64,000 nucleotides of DNA from Okeania sp. KiyG1 (GCF_014132355.1 NZ_BLZO01000187.1:164416-228415), one strand, 5' to 3'. Shown: positions 29,640 to 39,380, counted from the first letter of the stretch. Notes: a model not told the origin generated them from the letters alone. Made by a program: numbers and translations.

Positions 29640-29800
29640 TCCAGTGCGAGCTTCTAGCTCGCCAGAATATAATTAAAATTGTCAGAATATAATTAAAATT
29701 GTCAGAATATAATTAAAATTGCCAGAACATTATCAAAATTGTCAGAACATTATCAAAATTGTCAGAACATTATCAAAATTGTCGCCTGGTTTGGTATTAT
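29640..29800. repeat. ~20 bp tandem repeats (AT-rich), upstream of the RAYT gene
   Basis: About six units of the type gtcagaatataattaaaatt / gtcagaacattatcaaaatt. They closely resemble the ~20 bp units on the other side of the RAYT gene (30720-31430), differing mainly in the tail. A gcgagccatccagtgcgagcttctagctcgcc block precedes them. Confidence 0.85.
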
Positions 29801-29804
29801 TAAT

Positions 29805-30213
29805 ACGCGAGCAAGATGCTCGCACTAGGTAGCAAAAAATCACCATCAAATTCCCAGAATATAATTATTTTTTTACCGATTTGATATTATTAATACGCGA
29901 GCAAGATGCTCGCACTGGGTGGCAAAAAATCACCATCAAATTCCCAGGATATAATTAAAATTTATATCAATTTTGTATTATTAATACGCGAGTAATATGC
30001 TCGCACTGGGTGGCAAAAATCACCATCAAATTCCCAGGATATAATTAAAATTTATATCAATTTTGTATTATTAATACGCGAGTAATATGCTCGCACTGGG
30101 TGGCAAAAATCACCATCAAATTCCCAGGATATAATTAAAATTTATATCAATTTTGTATTATTAATACGCGAGCAAGATGCTCGCACTGGGTGGCAAAAAT
30201 CACCATCAAAATT
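29805..30213. repeat. ~85 bp tandem repeats containing a REP-like palindrome
   Basis: Five units near 29805, 29890, 29980, 30063 and 30150. Each holds GCGAGCAAGATGCTCGC (or gcgagtaatatgctcgc) with arms GCGAGCA/TGCTCGC, followed by actgggtggcaaaaa and a cagga/agaa-tataatt stretch. The last unit runs into the start region of the RAYT gene. Confidence 0.85.
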
Positions 30214-30684
30214 ATGATAAAATCTCCAGAATTTCAATTTATAGAACCTACTTATTTCATCACGTTTGTCACCTGGGAAAGATCAGAATTAACCCCAGAA
30301 GCACGGGAAATTGTTTTAAATTCATTCCTATTTTTTCATCAACAAAGATATCAAATTTTTAGCGTCGTAATTATGCCAGATCATGTACATTGTTTAATCG
30401 TACCTTTTCTGAAAAAAGAATCAGAATATTGGTCAATTGGAAGTATTATACACAGCATTAAAGGCTATAGTGCCAAGGAAATTCCTAAAGTTATGAAGCA
30501 CATTGGTAAAGTTTGGCAAGATGGCCGACACGAGAGATTAATTAAAAGTCAAAAAGAAATGATAGATGTCTGGAAATACATCAGACAAAACCCGGTCAAA
30601 GCTGAACTGGTAAATAAACCAGAAGAATATCCTTTTTTCTGGGAATTAGACAGAAATTTATCTCCATATTTTCAGAATAATTAA
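30214..30684 (+). CDS. rayT: REP-associated tyrosine transposase (RAYT)
   Basis: 156 residues from the ATG at 30214; an open frame reaches back to a GTG at 30190, but that is inside the last repeat unit. The protein is of the single-strand Y1 transposase family: FITFVTWE near the N-terminus, VVIMPDHVHCLIVPF with the HUH metal site (HVH), and WKYIRQNPVKAELV with the catalytic Tyr. RAYTs cut and join REP hairpins as single strands. The gene is embedded in REP-like palindromes and ~20 bp repeats on both sides. No frameshift, so possibly active. A further REP-like palindrome lies at 59083-59103. Confidence 0.9.
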   Translation: MIKSPEFQFIEPTYFITFVTWERSELTPEAREIVLNSFLFFHQQRYQIFSVVIMPDHVHCLIVPFLKKESEYWSIGSIIHSIKGYSAKEIPKVMKHIGKVWQDGRHERLIKSQKEMIDVWKYIRQNPVKAELVNKPEEYPFFWELDRNLSPYFQNN

Positions 30685-30689
30685 AATTC

Positions 30690-31436
30690 TTATCCAGGGC
30701 GAGCTACCCAGGGCGAGCATCTTGCTCGCCAGAACACAATTTCAATTTCCAGAACATAATTCAATTCCCAGAAGATAATTCAATTTCCCAGAATATAATT
30801 TCAATTTTCCAGAATATAATTTCATTTTCCCAGAATATAATTTCAATTTTCCCAGAATATAATTTCAATTCCCAGAACACAATTTCAATTTCCCAGAATA
30901 TAATTCAATTCCCCAGAAGATAATTCAATTTTCCCAGAACATAATTTCAATTCCCCAGAACATAATTCAATTTCCAGAATATAATTTCAATTCCTAGAAA
31001 ATAATTCCAATTCCTAGAAAATAATTCCAATTTCCAGAATATAATTTCAATTTCCCAGAACATAATTTCAATTCCCCCAGAACATAATTCAATTTCCCCA
31101 GAACATAATTCAATTTCCCCAGAACATAATTCAATTTCCCCAGAACATAATTTCAATTCCCCCAGAACATAATTCAATTTCCCCAGAACATAATTTCAAT
31201 TTCCAGAATATAATTTCAATTTCCCAGAATATAATTCAATTCCCCCAGAAAATAATTCAATTTCCCAGAATATAATTTCAATTCCCAGAATATAATTTCA
31301 ATTTCCAGAATATAATTTCAATTCCCAGAATATAATTTCAATTCCCAGAATATAATTTCAATTCCCAGAATATAATTTCAATTTCCCAGAACATAATTTC
31401 AATTTCCCAGAACATAATTTCAATTTCCAACAGGTT
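30690..31436. repeat. ~20 bp tandem repeat array (ttcccagaatataatttcaa type)
   Basis: About 35 units, each 18-22 bp, variants of ttcccagaacataatttcaa. The array begins right after a REP-like palindrome (gcgagcatcttgctcgc, ~30714-30730) and ends before another one (31453-31471). Unit boundaries drift by one or two bases through runs of c and t. On the minus strand it can be read as a repetitive peptide (CSGEIEL-type), which I regard as fortuitous. Confidence 0.9.
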
Positions 31437-31452
31437 TGGTATTATTATTAAA

Positions 31453-31471
31453 TAGGCGAGCAAGATGCTCG
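31453..31471. repeat. REP-like palindrome
   Basis: GGCGAGCAAGATGCTCGCA, same arms as the palindromes flanking the RAYT gene. It stands ~30 bp upstream of the kinase-ZipN start codon. Confidence 0.7.
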
Positions 31472-31500
31472 CACTCGATAGCTGATAACCGATAACTGAA

Positions 31501-33690
31501 ATGACTCAATGTTTAAATCCTGACTGTTTAAAACCTAACCCCCCACAAACAAAATTCTGTCAAAGCTGTGGTGAAAAATTAGTTTTAGCCGAACGTTATC
31601 GCGCTCTAAAAATTATCGGGCAAGGAGGTTTTGGCAGAACTTTTCAAGCAGTAGATGAATATAAACCTTCAAAACCTTTTTGCGTAATTAAACAATTTTT
31701 TCCTCAAGCACAAGGAACTAAAACTTTAGAAAAAGCTGCCGAATTATTTGCTCAAGAAGCTGAACGTTTAGATGGTTTAGGTAGACATCCACAAATTCCA
31801 GAACTTTTGGCATATTTTACTCAGGATAATCGACAGTATTTAGTACAAGAATTTATCGACGGGCAAAATTTACAACAGGAATTAGAAGAGTCGGGAGCTT
31901 TTGATGAAAGTCAAATCTTAGAGTTATTAAGAAATTTGTTACCTGTCTTAGAATTTATTCATTCTCAACAGGTAATTCATCGAGATATTAAACCAGAGAA
32001 TATTATTAGGAGAAAGAATGATAATCAATTAATATTGGTAGATTTCGGGGCGGCTAAATATGCCACTATGACTGCTTTAGCTGTGACGGGAACTGTTATT
32101 GGTTCTGCTGGATATTTTGCACCAGAACAAGCTTTAGGAAAAGCAACTTTTGCTAGCGATATTTATAGTTTGGGTGTGAGTTGTATTCATTTATTAACTC
32201 AAGTGGGAGTTTTTAATTTATTTGATGTGACTGAAGGTAACTGGGTATGGCGAGATTATTTAAAGTCGAGTGTGAGTGATGAAGTTGGAGAAATATTGGA
32301 TAAAATGATTGTCGGAGCAACTAAAAAAAGGTTTACAAATGTAAGAGAAATTTTGTCTCTTATTCAGGTTTCTACCCAAGTGAATGATTTGGAAAAGCAA
32401 CTGAGGAGTGAGCAACCCAGAAGACAAGAAGTTGAAAGAAGGTTAAGGTCGGGACAAATTCCACTAGATTATTACCGAATTTTAGGTTTACCAATTCAGG
32501 CTAGTGCTGAACAGTTACGGCAGGCATATCGAGACCGGACTCAGCAGTTTCCTAGAAGGGAGTATTCTGAGGCCACAATAGTTGCTCATAAACAGCTCAT
32601 AGATGAGGCTTATGCTGTTCTTTCCGATCCTGAACAACGCCAAACCTACGATAGCTTTTTAGCTAAAACTTATGAGCCAGAATCTGAGTTTCACCCCAAT
32701 ACTCCCACCATAGAAATAGAAAATTCACAATTTGTGGGAGCAATCCTGATTTTACAGGAGCTAGGAGAATATAAGCTGGTACTAAAACTTACTTATCCTT
32801 ATCTTACTAATAATAGTATTGCGATTAAAGATGGATATTTTGGAGACCCAGCATTAGTTTTGCCAGATATTTTCCTCACAGTTGCTCTAGCTAATTTAGA
32901 ACTCGGCAGAGAGGAATGGCAACAAGGACAATATGAAAATGCAGCCACAGCATTAGAAGCTGCTCAGGGATTATTGCTCCGAGAAAATCTGTTTGTCCAA
33001 GTGCGAGAAGAAATACAAGCTGACTTTTATAAGCTACGTCCTTACAGAATAATGGAGCTAATAGCACTACCAGAGGAAATGGCTCTAGAGCGTCGCCGTG
33101 GACTAGAAATTCTTCAAGATATGTTGAATGAACGAGGAGGAATTGATGGTCAAGGTGAAGATAACTCTGGACTTGGGGTAGAGGATTTTCTGAAGTTTTT
33201 TCAGCAGCTACGTCAATACTTAACTATAGCAGAGCAAAAGAAATTATTTGAGGCTGAAGCTCGTCGTCCTTCGGCAGTTCTTACATATCTAGTAGTTTAT
33301 ACTTTTCTAGCTCAAGGATTTGCTCAAAAACAACCAGCTTTGATTCGTAAAGCTAAGTTGCTGTTGATGCAGTTAGGTCGGAGTCAAGATGTAAATTTAG
33401 AGAAGTCTGTCTGTGCTTTACTTTTAGGGCAAACTGATGAGGCTATTCGTACATTAGAACTTAGCCATGAAAAGGAACCTCTATCTTTTATTAAGGAAAA
33501 TTCTCAAAAATCTCCAGATTTATTACCAGGTCTATGTCTTTATGCTGAACATTGGTTGACAGAGGAGATATTTCCACATTTCCGTGATTTGTCTGACAAG
33601 TCAGCTTCTTTGAGAGACTATTTTGCAGATCAGCAGGTTCAAGCTTATCTAGAAGCTTTACCAATAGAAGCAGAGGCAGCTAGGAGCTAG
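31501..33690 (+). CDS. Ser/Thr kinase fused to ZipN/Ftn2 (ARC6-like), C-terminal part missing
   Basis: 729 residues in four parts. 1-30: a four-cysteine ribbon (CLNPDC...FCQSCG). ~33-300: Hanks kinase with GQGGFGRTF, VIHRDIKPENII, DFGAAK and APEQ. ~320-385: a J domain starting IPLDYYRILGLPIQASAEQL, which is how cyanobacterial ZipN/Ftn2 begins, including PRREYSEATI and YAVLSDPEQR. 400-729: the helical TPR-like body of ZipN, up to YLEALPIEAEAARS. The transmembrane helix and the C-terminal IMS domain, needed by ZipN/ARC6 to anchor FtsZ at the membrane, are absent. MITE B begins 31 bp after the stop. Either a genuine signalling offshoot of the division protein or a truncated gene. Confidence 0.85.
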   Translation: MTQCLNPDCLKPNPPQTKFCQSCGEKLVLAERYRALKIIGQGGFGRTFQAVDEYKPSKPFCVIKQFFPQAQGTKTLEKAAELFAQEAERLDGLGRHPQIPELLAYFTQDNRQYLVQEFIDGQNLQQELEESGAFDESQILELLRNLLPVLEFIHSQQVIHRDIKPENIIRRKNDNQLILVDFGAAKYATMTALAVTGTVIGSAGYFAPEQALGKATFASDIYSLGVSCIHLLTQVGVFNLFDVTEGNWVWRDYLKSSVSDEVGEILDKMIVGATKKRFTNVREILSLIQVSTQVNDLEKQLRSEQPRRQEVERRLRSGQIPLDYYRILGLPIQASAEQLRQAYRDRTQQFPRREYSEATIVAHKQLIDEAYAVLSDPEQRQTYDSFLAKTYEPESEFHPNTPTIEIENSQFVGAILILQELGEYKLVLKLTYPYLTNNSIAIKDGYFGDPALVLPDIFLTVALANLELGREEWQQGQYENAATALEAAQGLLLRENLFVQVREEIQADFYKLRPYRIMELIALPEEMALERRRGLEILQDMLNERGGIDGQGEDNSGLGVEDFLKFFQQLRQYLTIAEQKKLFEAEARRPSAVLTYLVVYTFLAQGFAQKQPALIRKAKLLLMQLGRSQDVNLEKSVCALLLGQTDEAIRTLELSHEKEPLSFIKENSQKSPDLLPGLCLYAEHWLTEEIFPHFRDLSDKSASLRDYFADQQVQAYLEALPIEAEAARS

Positions 33691-33720
33691 TTCTGACCTG
33701 GTAGTCCTATAAATATAGTG

Positions 33721-33841
33721 ATACAGCAGTTTCCGAAGCCATGAGGTACAGTTGTTTTTATTCTTTTCAGTTAAGTGTTCCCTATTCCCTGTTCCCTCAA
33801 ACCTAAAATTTTGTACCTCATAACAACGGAAAGCGCTGTAT
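33721..33841. repeat. MITE B copy 2 (121 bp)
   Basis: Left end ATACAGCAGTTTCCGAAGCC, inverted right end ATACAGCGCTTTCCGTTGTT; both run into ATGAGGTACA. The centre has ccctattccctgttccc as in copy 1 (14692-14796). Confidence 0.75.
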
Positions 33842-35089
33842 TTATAAGTAAAATCCTTACCTGGACTTTGGGATTTTTTACACTGAAAGTGGCTTCAAAC
33901 CCAGTATTGGCAAGGGAAATACCTGAACTTGCTTAAAATAGCTCAAACCTAGATATATCAAGAAAACGTCTAATTTCAGGTAAAAATATTGCTGTATAAG
34001 GGTTTGACCTTATTGTTAACCTGTTTTTTCCTAAAGTCCAGTTACTCAGATAAAATCTTCTGTAAATAACAAACTAATAGACATCTCTAAAAATTAAAAT
34101 TATTCCACAAAGATATACATCACAACCTCTGGCAAAGGAAAATCTTACTCCCACTTCTTTTTTTCTGGTGGCGATCGCTCCTTCTATGACATTACCTACT
34201 CTCATTTTATGAAGCTCAAAAAAATCAGCGATGGATTTTGCCTTGCACTCCCTAAATAACCATGATATAGTTTTATTGTTGGGGGTTGCTCGCCCCTACG
34301 CATGACTTTTTATTCAACCCGGTAAAAGTATTTTTTCAGACTAATAATCTCTTTTGTCATAGAAATAGCTACCCAAACCTAGACCGCCAAAAATCATTTT
34401 GTGAAGCTCAGGAAAAATAAACCGCTGATGAATTTTTCCATGTTCGCGTCCTCTCAGTGTCAATCAACTGAAAAATTCTAGAAGCGATCGCTATCTATCT
34501 ATAAAACCCACAGCAAAAATATTCATTCTCTGAAGCTCCAAAAAAAATCGGTAATGGGAAAGATTGTTGCCTTGGCACAAAAATTCTGATACAATTTTAT
34601 TATTGGGGGTTGTTCGCCCCTGCGCATGACTTTTTATTCAACTAAAAAACACCAAAAAGCTGAAGAACTAACCAAAATAAAGACTAATATCTACCAAAAT
34701 CACAACCCAAGTATCACAAAAAAGTAGAGAGGTCAAATCCCATAAAAAAGAGAAGAGAAAAATTAGTTATCAATACTAAAGGAAGAGAGGAGCGATCGCC
34801 CGACAAAACAACGAAATAATAGGTGTTTACAGCTTTAAAATCTATTCAAGTAATAACTAACCGCTGGAATTTATCACTGTTCATAGCTTACTACAGAATT
34901 GAACAAAAGTGCTAAAAATATTGAAACTTCGTTAGCCAATAGAGAAAACTTCAACATTTTTTTGTCAGAGATCCATGACAAACTTTAAAATTTTCAAACA
35001 AAAAACTAAAACCTATAACTAAAACTTAAAAACCCACCAAATATAATTTACTAGGTGGGCAAACTCTAATTAAAAATAGAAAAAATTTA
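33842..35089. other. 1.2 kb non-coding region with diverged direct repeats
   Basis: A ~130 bp block at 34200-34325 (gaagctc, aatcagcgatgg, ttgggggttgctcgcccc, gcatgactttttattcaac) recurs in diverged form at 34522-34645, with a shorter relative near 34395. A partial MITE C lies at 34078. HIP1 octamers at 34174, 34484 and 34797. No gene seen. Confidence 0.6.
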
Positions 35090-36850
35090 TCACATCATTT
35101 TGTCCAATCTATTAATACGCTTCAACAATCGTATAAAAGCAAACCCCATAACAACAACCACTAAAATCAAAGCAAATGCTAGACCAGGCTGATTATTAAC
35201 ATAGAGAATAGTCGCCGACAAAGTAAAACCACTAATAAGCAAGGCATAATTAGTACCCATTTGCACATTACTAACCCGCCGAACCAACCTATCTGTTTCC
35301 GTAGCCCGAACCCGAACCCTAATATCCCCCTGCTCCAACTTATCAATCGCATCCTCAATACGACGAGGCAAACCCAAAGCAGTAGAACTAACCTGAGCCG
35401 CTTGACGACCTAGTTCATTAAAAATAGTATTTTGAGAATTTCCATCAGACATCAAATCCATGGCAAACGGTTGTGCCACCTCCATAAAATTAAACTCTGG
35501 GTCTAAACCCTTACCAACCCCCTCCAAAGTAGAGAAAGCTCGCATCACAAAAGTAAAAGTTGCCGGAAAACGGAAAGGTTGGTCATAAGCAACCTCATAC
35601 AAATCATCACTAATAGCTGTAATTGACTGAGCTTCAAACGGCTTATCCATAAAATTATCCAACATATATTGGATAGACCGTCTCACAGGACCCATATCTC
35701 CAGTAGGAGTTAACGCTCCTAAATCTATTAGAGAGACAACCACTCTTTCAGCATCCTTTGAAGCAATGCCATAAAGAGTTCCCATGAGTTTTTCCCGGAT
35801 ATTAGACTTGATTTGTCCCATCATGCCAAAATCGTAGAAAATTAATCCCCCTTCCGGACTAACAGCAATATTACCCGGATGAGGATCGGCATGGAAAAAC
35901 CCATCATTCAAAAGTTGCCTTAAGTAAGCTTCAGCCCCCATTCTAGCCAAAGCCTTGCGGTCTTGACCTGATGCTTCGAGAGCTTCATAATTACTAATTT
36001 TGATACCTGGAACATATTCTAAGGTCAGTACCCGTGGTGCTGAATACCGCCAATAAACTCTGGGTACTTTTACCCAGTCACATTTTCGGAAGTTACGGCG
36101 AAAGGTATCAGCATTGCGACCTTCGTTGAGATAATCTATTTCTAGCCATAGAATTCTGCAACATTCTTCATAGATACCCAACCAATCTCGGCCGCGACCC
36201 CATTCCGGGTGACTTTGAAAATAACGAGCTACCCCTTTAAGAATAGTTAGATCGATTTGGAATAGTTTTTTCAGCCCTGGTCTTTGTATTTTGACTACTA
36301 TATCTTCACCGGAGTGAAGTTGTGCTCTATGAACTTGACCTAAACTCGCCGCAGCTAGGGGTACTGGTTCAAAGCTATGGTATAGTTCGTCTATCTTTTT
36401 TCCCAGGTCTTCTAAGATTATTGTTTCTACCTGTTCGTAGTTGAAAGCGGGGACTTTATCTTGGAGTTTTGAAAGTTCTTCGACGTACTCAACAGGAAAT
36501 AAGTCTGCACGAGTAGAGAATAGCTGTCCCAACTTGATGAAGGTTGGACCTAGTTCTAGCATTGTCTCTCGTACCCAAATTGCTTGTTTGCGACGTCTGA
36601 GATTTTTCTTTTCTTCTGTTACTCCCCCTCGGTAGCTCCAATTTTTTTTGTCTACCCATAGCCAGGTTAGCCAGGTGAGAAAAAAAGCCCAAATATCAAT
36701 GTAACGACGCTGGCGAGAATAATTTTCTCTATTCCAGCGATAAGCTTTATCACTATAGGATTTTGTGGAGGCTTTGGTCATTGAGCCTCCAGTTGTATAG
36801 TTAGCTTGTCCCTTGCGGTTAATGATGTTGTCATCAAGGAGAACAGACAC
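35090..36850 (-). CDS. AarF/UbiB (ABC1) family atypical kinase
   Basis: 586 residues. Conserved ABC1 motifs: LGPTFIKLGQLFSTR (the KxGQ motif), LAAASLGQVHRA (alanine-rich loop), GFFHADPHPGN and FYDFGMMGQI. Two membrane helices lie at the C-terminus (ALLISGFTLSATILY and LAFALILVVVVMGFAF), so the protein sits in a membrane, probably the thylakoid or plasma membrane. The family supports isoprenoid-quinone and tocopherol/plastoquinone metabolism and chlorophyll homeostasis. ATG at 36850; an internal ATG (residue 24, MTKASTKSY) better matches relatives and may be the true start. The small gene at 36929-37246 lies 78 bp upstream on the same strand. Confidence 0.92.
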   Translation of the reverse strand: MSVLLDDNIINRKGQANYTTGGSMTKASTKSYSDKAYRWNRENYSRQRRYIDIWAFFLTWLTWLWVDKKNWSYRGGVTEEKKNLRRRKQAIWVRETMLELGPTFIKLGQLFSTRADLFPVEYVEELSKLQDKVPAFNYEQVETIILEDLGKKIDELYHSFEPVPLAAASLGQVHRAQLHSGEDIVVKIQRPGLKKLFQIDLTILKGVARYFQSHPEWGRGRDWLGIYEECCRILWLEIDYLNEGRNADTFRRNFRKCDWVKVPRVYWRYSAPRVLTLEYVPGIKISNYEALEASGQDRKALARMGAEAYLRQLLNDGFFHADPHPGNIAVSPEGGLIFYDFGMMGQIKSNIREKLMGTLYGIASKDAERVVVSLIDLGALTPTGDMGPVRRSIQYMLDNFMDKPFEAQSITAISDDLYEVAYDQPFRFPATFTFVMRAFSTLEGVGKGLDPEFNFMEVAQPFAMDLMSDGNSQNTIFNELGRQAAQVSSTALGLPRRIEDAIDKLEQGDIRVRVRATETDRLVRRVSNVQMGTNYALLISGFTLSATILYVNNQPGLAFALILVVVVMGFAFIRLLKRINRLDKMM

Positions 36851-36928
36851 AGCAGCAGTATATAATAATTTGTGATATGATTAAAGTTTAACTGATAGAA
36901 GTGAACAAAGTTAGTGGTCGGATTGTCT

Positions 36929-37246
36929 TTAGACAGAACCACTACGATATTTTTGTAGTTCCGATCTAACTTGAGCGACTTCAGCTCTTAAGTCGTCGAT
37001 TATAGCTTGTAGGTCTTTGGGTTGATCGTTTAAGTTGCTGGAGTTACTGATATTATTTTCTGTTTGAGCTTCCCGGTCTGCTCTTTCTAATGCTTCTTCA
37101 ATGAAACTTCGCAAATTCTCTCTTTGCTCTGCATCAAATTTTCCTAGTGTACTAAGAGAGTTGGTAACAACGTTTTCTAGTTGTTCGTAAACTCCTTCTG
37201 CAATAGCTCTACCAACGAAAAAGGCGTGAAGTGGTGATTTACTCAT
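36929..37246 (-). CDS. Small conserved cyanobacterial protein with C-terminal coiled coil
   Basis: 105 residues, PLHAFFVGRAIAEGVYEQLE at the start and KFDAEQRENLRSFIEEALERADRE in the middle. The final DLQAIIDDLRAEVAQVRSEL has the heptad pattern of a coiled coil. This resembles a short family widespread in cyanobacteria and chloroplasts (I believe DUF6825, not verified), with no settled function. Predicted soluble and helical. It precedes the ABC1 kinase with 78 bp between them and may be cotranscribed. Confidence 0.75.
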   Translation of the reverse strand: MSKSPLHAFFVGRAIAEGVYEQLENVVTNSLSTLGKFDAEQRENLRSFIEEALERADREAQTENNISNSSNLNDQPKDLQAIIDDLRAEVAQVRSELQKYRSGSV

Positions 37247-37565
37247 AATTAAAGTTGTCTATCTTGTAAAATTTACTAATTAATTTTGATTGATATTTTC
37301 TGGAAAAGCAAGTCTAATCTTTTTTCTATTTACTTAACAAGCTTTCTATTGATTTTTCAATTATGCTACTTATGGTTAAGCAAGTTTTAATGTTTTATGA
37401 TTGATTTATTTAATATATGTTTACTATAAAAATATCTTAATCACCACCCTTTTAAAACACTTCTAATTATTTACTTTGTTTGTTAATCTTTTCCAGTTTT
37501 TGAGACCTAATTATCTCAGTTGGGGATTAATACTCTCCTAATTGTAAAGTATTGTATCACATCAT
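37247..37565. other. Short AT-rich non-coding region
   Basis: About 320 bp between the small conserved gene and the tnpB debris. It should hold the promoter of the conserved gene; nothing else seen. Confidence 0.5.
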
Positions 37566-37569
37566 CTCT

Positions 37570-37620
37570 TGACATCCTCCCGACGCTGCTCTACGAGACA
37601 GGGCGGGATTCCCATTCCAT
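37570..37620 (-). mobile_element. IS200/IS605-type right-end hairpin
   Basis: On the minus strand GGGAATCCCGCCCTGTCTCG, its complementary arm and GGGAGGATGTCAAG. Near-identical to the end at 9843-9893, so the tnpB elements at 7897 and here belong to one family. Confidence 0.65.
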
Positions 37621-37704
37621 CACTGGTAGGGGCTTTCTGCTGCCTCTTGACAGAGGAGCTGCGCTAACATAGCACCCGCCTTCGAGGATTTACTCCCTTC
37701 AGGT

Positions 37705-38080
37705 CTAAAGGCGCGCTCCACAGACTGACACTGCTCCTCCCGCAGCCAAAATATTAATACTTGCATTTATGTCCCTATCATGGTAACTACCACATTCTGG
37801 ACACTCCCACTCTCTTACACTTAAAGGTAATTTTTCTACTACATGACCACAATTAGAACAACGTTTAGAACTAGGAAAATATCGGTCAATCTTAATTAAT
37901 TGACGACCATACCATTCGGCTTTGTATTCTAGCTGCCTGACTAACTCTCCCCAATTAGCATCACTACCCACCCCTCTTGCTCCCCTCCCGGGAGGATGGG
38001 GGTGGGTTATGATTCTTGACCATATTTTTTACTGCCAAGTCCTCAACTACTATCGTTTGGTTTTCTCTAATTAGTTGGGT
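37705..38080 (-). pseudogene. tnpB: tnpB 3' part, downstream of group II intron remnant
   Basis: The minus strand reads TQLIRENQTIVVEDLAVKNMVKN from 38080 (the Glu of RuvC II), then after a GC-rich inserted palindrome (cctcccgggagg, ~37985) WGELVRQLEYKAEWYGRQL, KIDRYFPSSKRCSNCGHVV and CPECGSYHDRDINASINIL, ending VSVCGARL. The 3' splice boundary is at 38081/38080. Frame is lost at the insert. Confidence 0.8.
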
Positions 38081-38244
38081 GTTAGAGTCGAAGGAAGCCT
38101 TCGGAGTTCCAACTCTCCTTCAAAACCGGACGTGAGACTTTCACCTCATCCGGCTCCTCAATAACTCCATCCTTGTCATGGACACGAGAAACCAACGGGT
38201 TATCGTTATAGCTCCTGAAGTTGGAACCATCTGATGCCGTTTTT

Positions 38245-39380
38245 TAGTCGTGGCAATGTCTATGTAGAAGTTGTAGGTTACTGAATGTATCCTTTCCACC
38301 CTTGCTTTTAGGTATGATGTGGTCAACTTCTAGTAGGTCTTCCCTTGTAAAGTTTAGACCACAGTGTGTGCAAATTCCCTTTTGTTTCTTAATTAATTTG
38401 GCTACTCTTGAAGGAGTACCTGGGTATTCTCCACGTCGCTTACTCCAGTAATTCCAATCACCGTTGTATGGAGACGCAACTATTAACCAAAAACCTTGTT
38501 AAACCTATCCATTTCCTTGATTTTTGAGCGTTCAAAATCTCAAAAATAAACTTAAATCTGGTAAGATATAGGAAATAATGCCTTTTGGAAACAGTTCGGT
38601 AGATTTTAGCTGCCAGGCGAAGTTAGCTCGGATACCAGCACTACCTTTCTGAAAACGATTCTTCTGTTATCAAAGGAGAAAAAAGGTCTCGGACGCGCTA
38701 GTTCTTTAAGGATTAGCTTTGCAGCTCATCTGCCTTTACTGTTACGGTAATGCCATACTATTATCAAAGATGTGAGCGTGATGAATAGATTTGATAAGGT
38801 TAAATGTTGCACTAGCTTCACCTTTGACTTTTGTATGTCTGATTATAGGTGTACTAGCATGGGTTATTAACTCCATTCCATCTTCGGTGCAGAAGCACCA
38901 TTTACGATTTCCTACCGTTCTCCAGTATTTATCTTTGTTGATGCGACCTTGTCCCCTGCGGTTAGCCCAGGCTCTGAGTTTTTCATAAACAAGTTTGTCC
39001 AGTTTACTGAACGTTTTCTTGCTTACTACGGTTGAGTAATAGTTTGACCATCCTCGGATTATTGGGTTCAGCTTACTTATTAAGGCAGCTTGGGGGGCGG
39101 TCTTATGAGCGTCTATTTCGTCGCCGATATGTTTCAGGTGTGCTTTAACCTTCTTTTTAGAGGGTTTGATTAGTGTGTTCATTCCTAGTGGGATTCCTTT
39201 GGTGTTCTTTGCACTTCTGTAATTTCCTGATTTGTGCTGTTGAACGTGAAATCCTAAGAACTCAAACCCTGCAACTCCATCCTCTGTTTTGAAGGTGTGG
39301 GTTAATCTTGTTTTACTAGGTTTTAATCCTAAACCCCATGTCATTGAGCCACTCTTCAATTATTTTCTGACAGTCGTTGG
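38245..39380 (-). pseudogene. ltrA: Intron-encoded maturase-HNH remnant, interrupted by an insert
   Basis: From ~39380 it reads IIEEWLNDMGLGLKPSKTRL, FEFLGFHVQQ (RT end), then the X domain LNPIIRGWSNYYSTVVSKKTF and HTKVKGEAS. After a 335 bp insertion (38476-38810) the frame continues as SPYNGDWNYWSKRRGEYPG with the HNH part GICTHCGLNF, EVDHIIPKSKGG and LQLLHRHCHD. The catalytic YADD region is missing. Confidence 0.85.
38476..38810. mobile_element. 335 bp MITE-like insert within the maturase gene
   Basis: Splits HTKVKGEAS from SPYNGDWNYW. The ends are imperfect inverted repeats (GCAACTATTAACC at the left; GCAACATTTAACC inverted at the right). No transposase inside and no clear target duplication. 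Confidence 0.6.

Larger units (their letters stand above)
38081..39380 (-). mobile_element. Group II intron remnant, 5' part missing
   Basis: The 3' end is complete: domain V (GAGCCGGATGAGGTG, then AGTCTCACGTCCGGTTTTG, 38121-38157 on the plus strand) and domain VI ending CGACTCTAAC. The 5' RNA domains and the RT fingers and palm are absent; the intron sequence starts near 39380 directly after tnpB codons. This is either a 5'-truncated retrotransposition product or a later deletion. Confidence 0.75.

Noticed and set aside
30947-31177. Open frame with repeated CSGEIEL-type peptide
   Set aside because: It is the minus-strand reading of the ~20 bp tandem array, with unit-length drift; no start context and no family.
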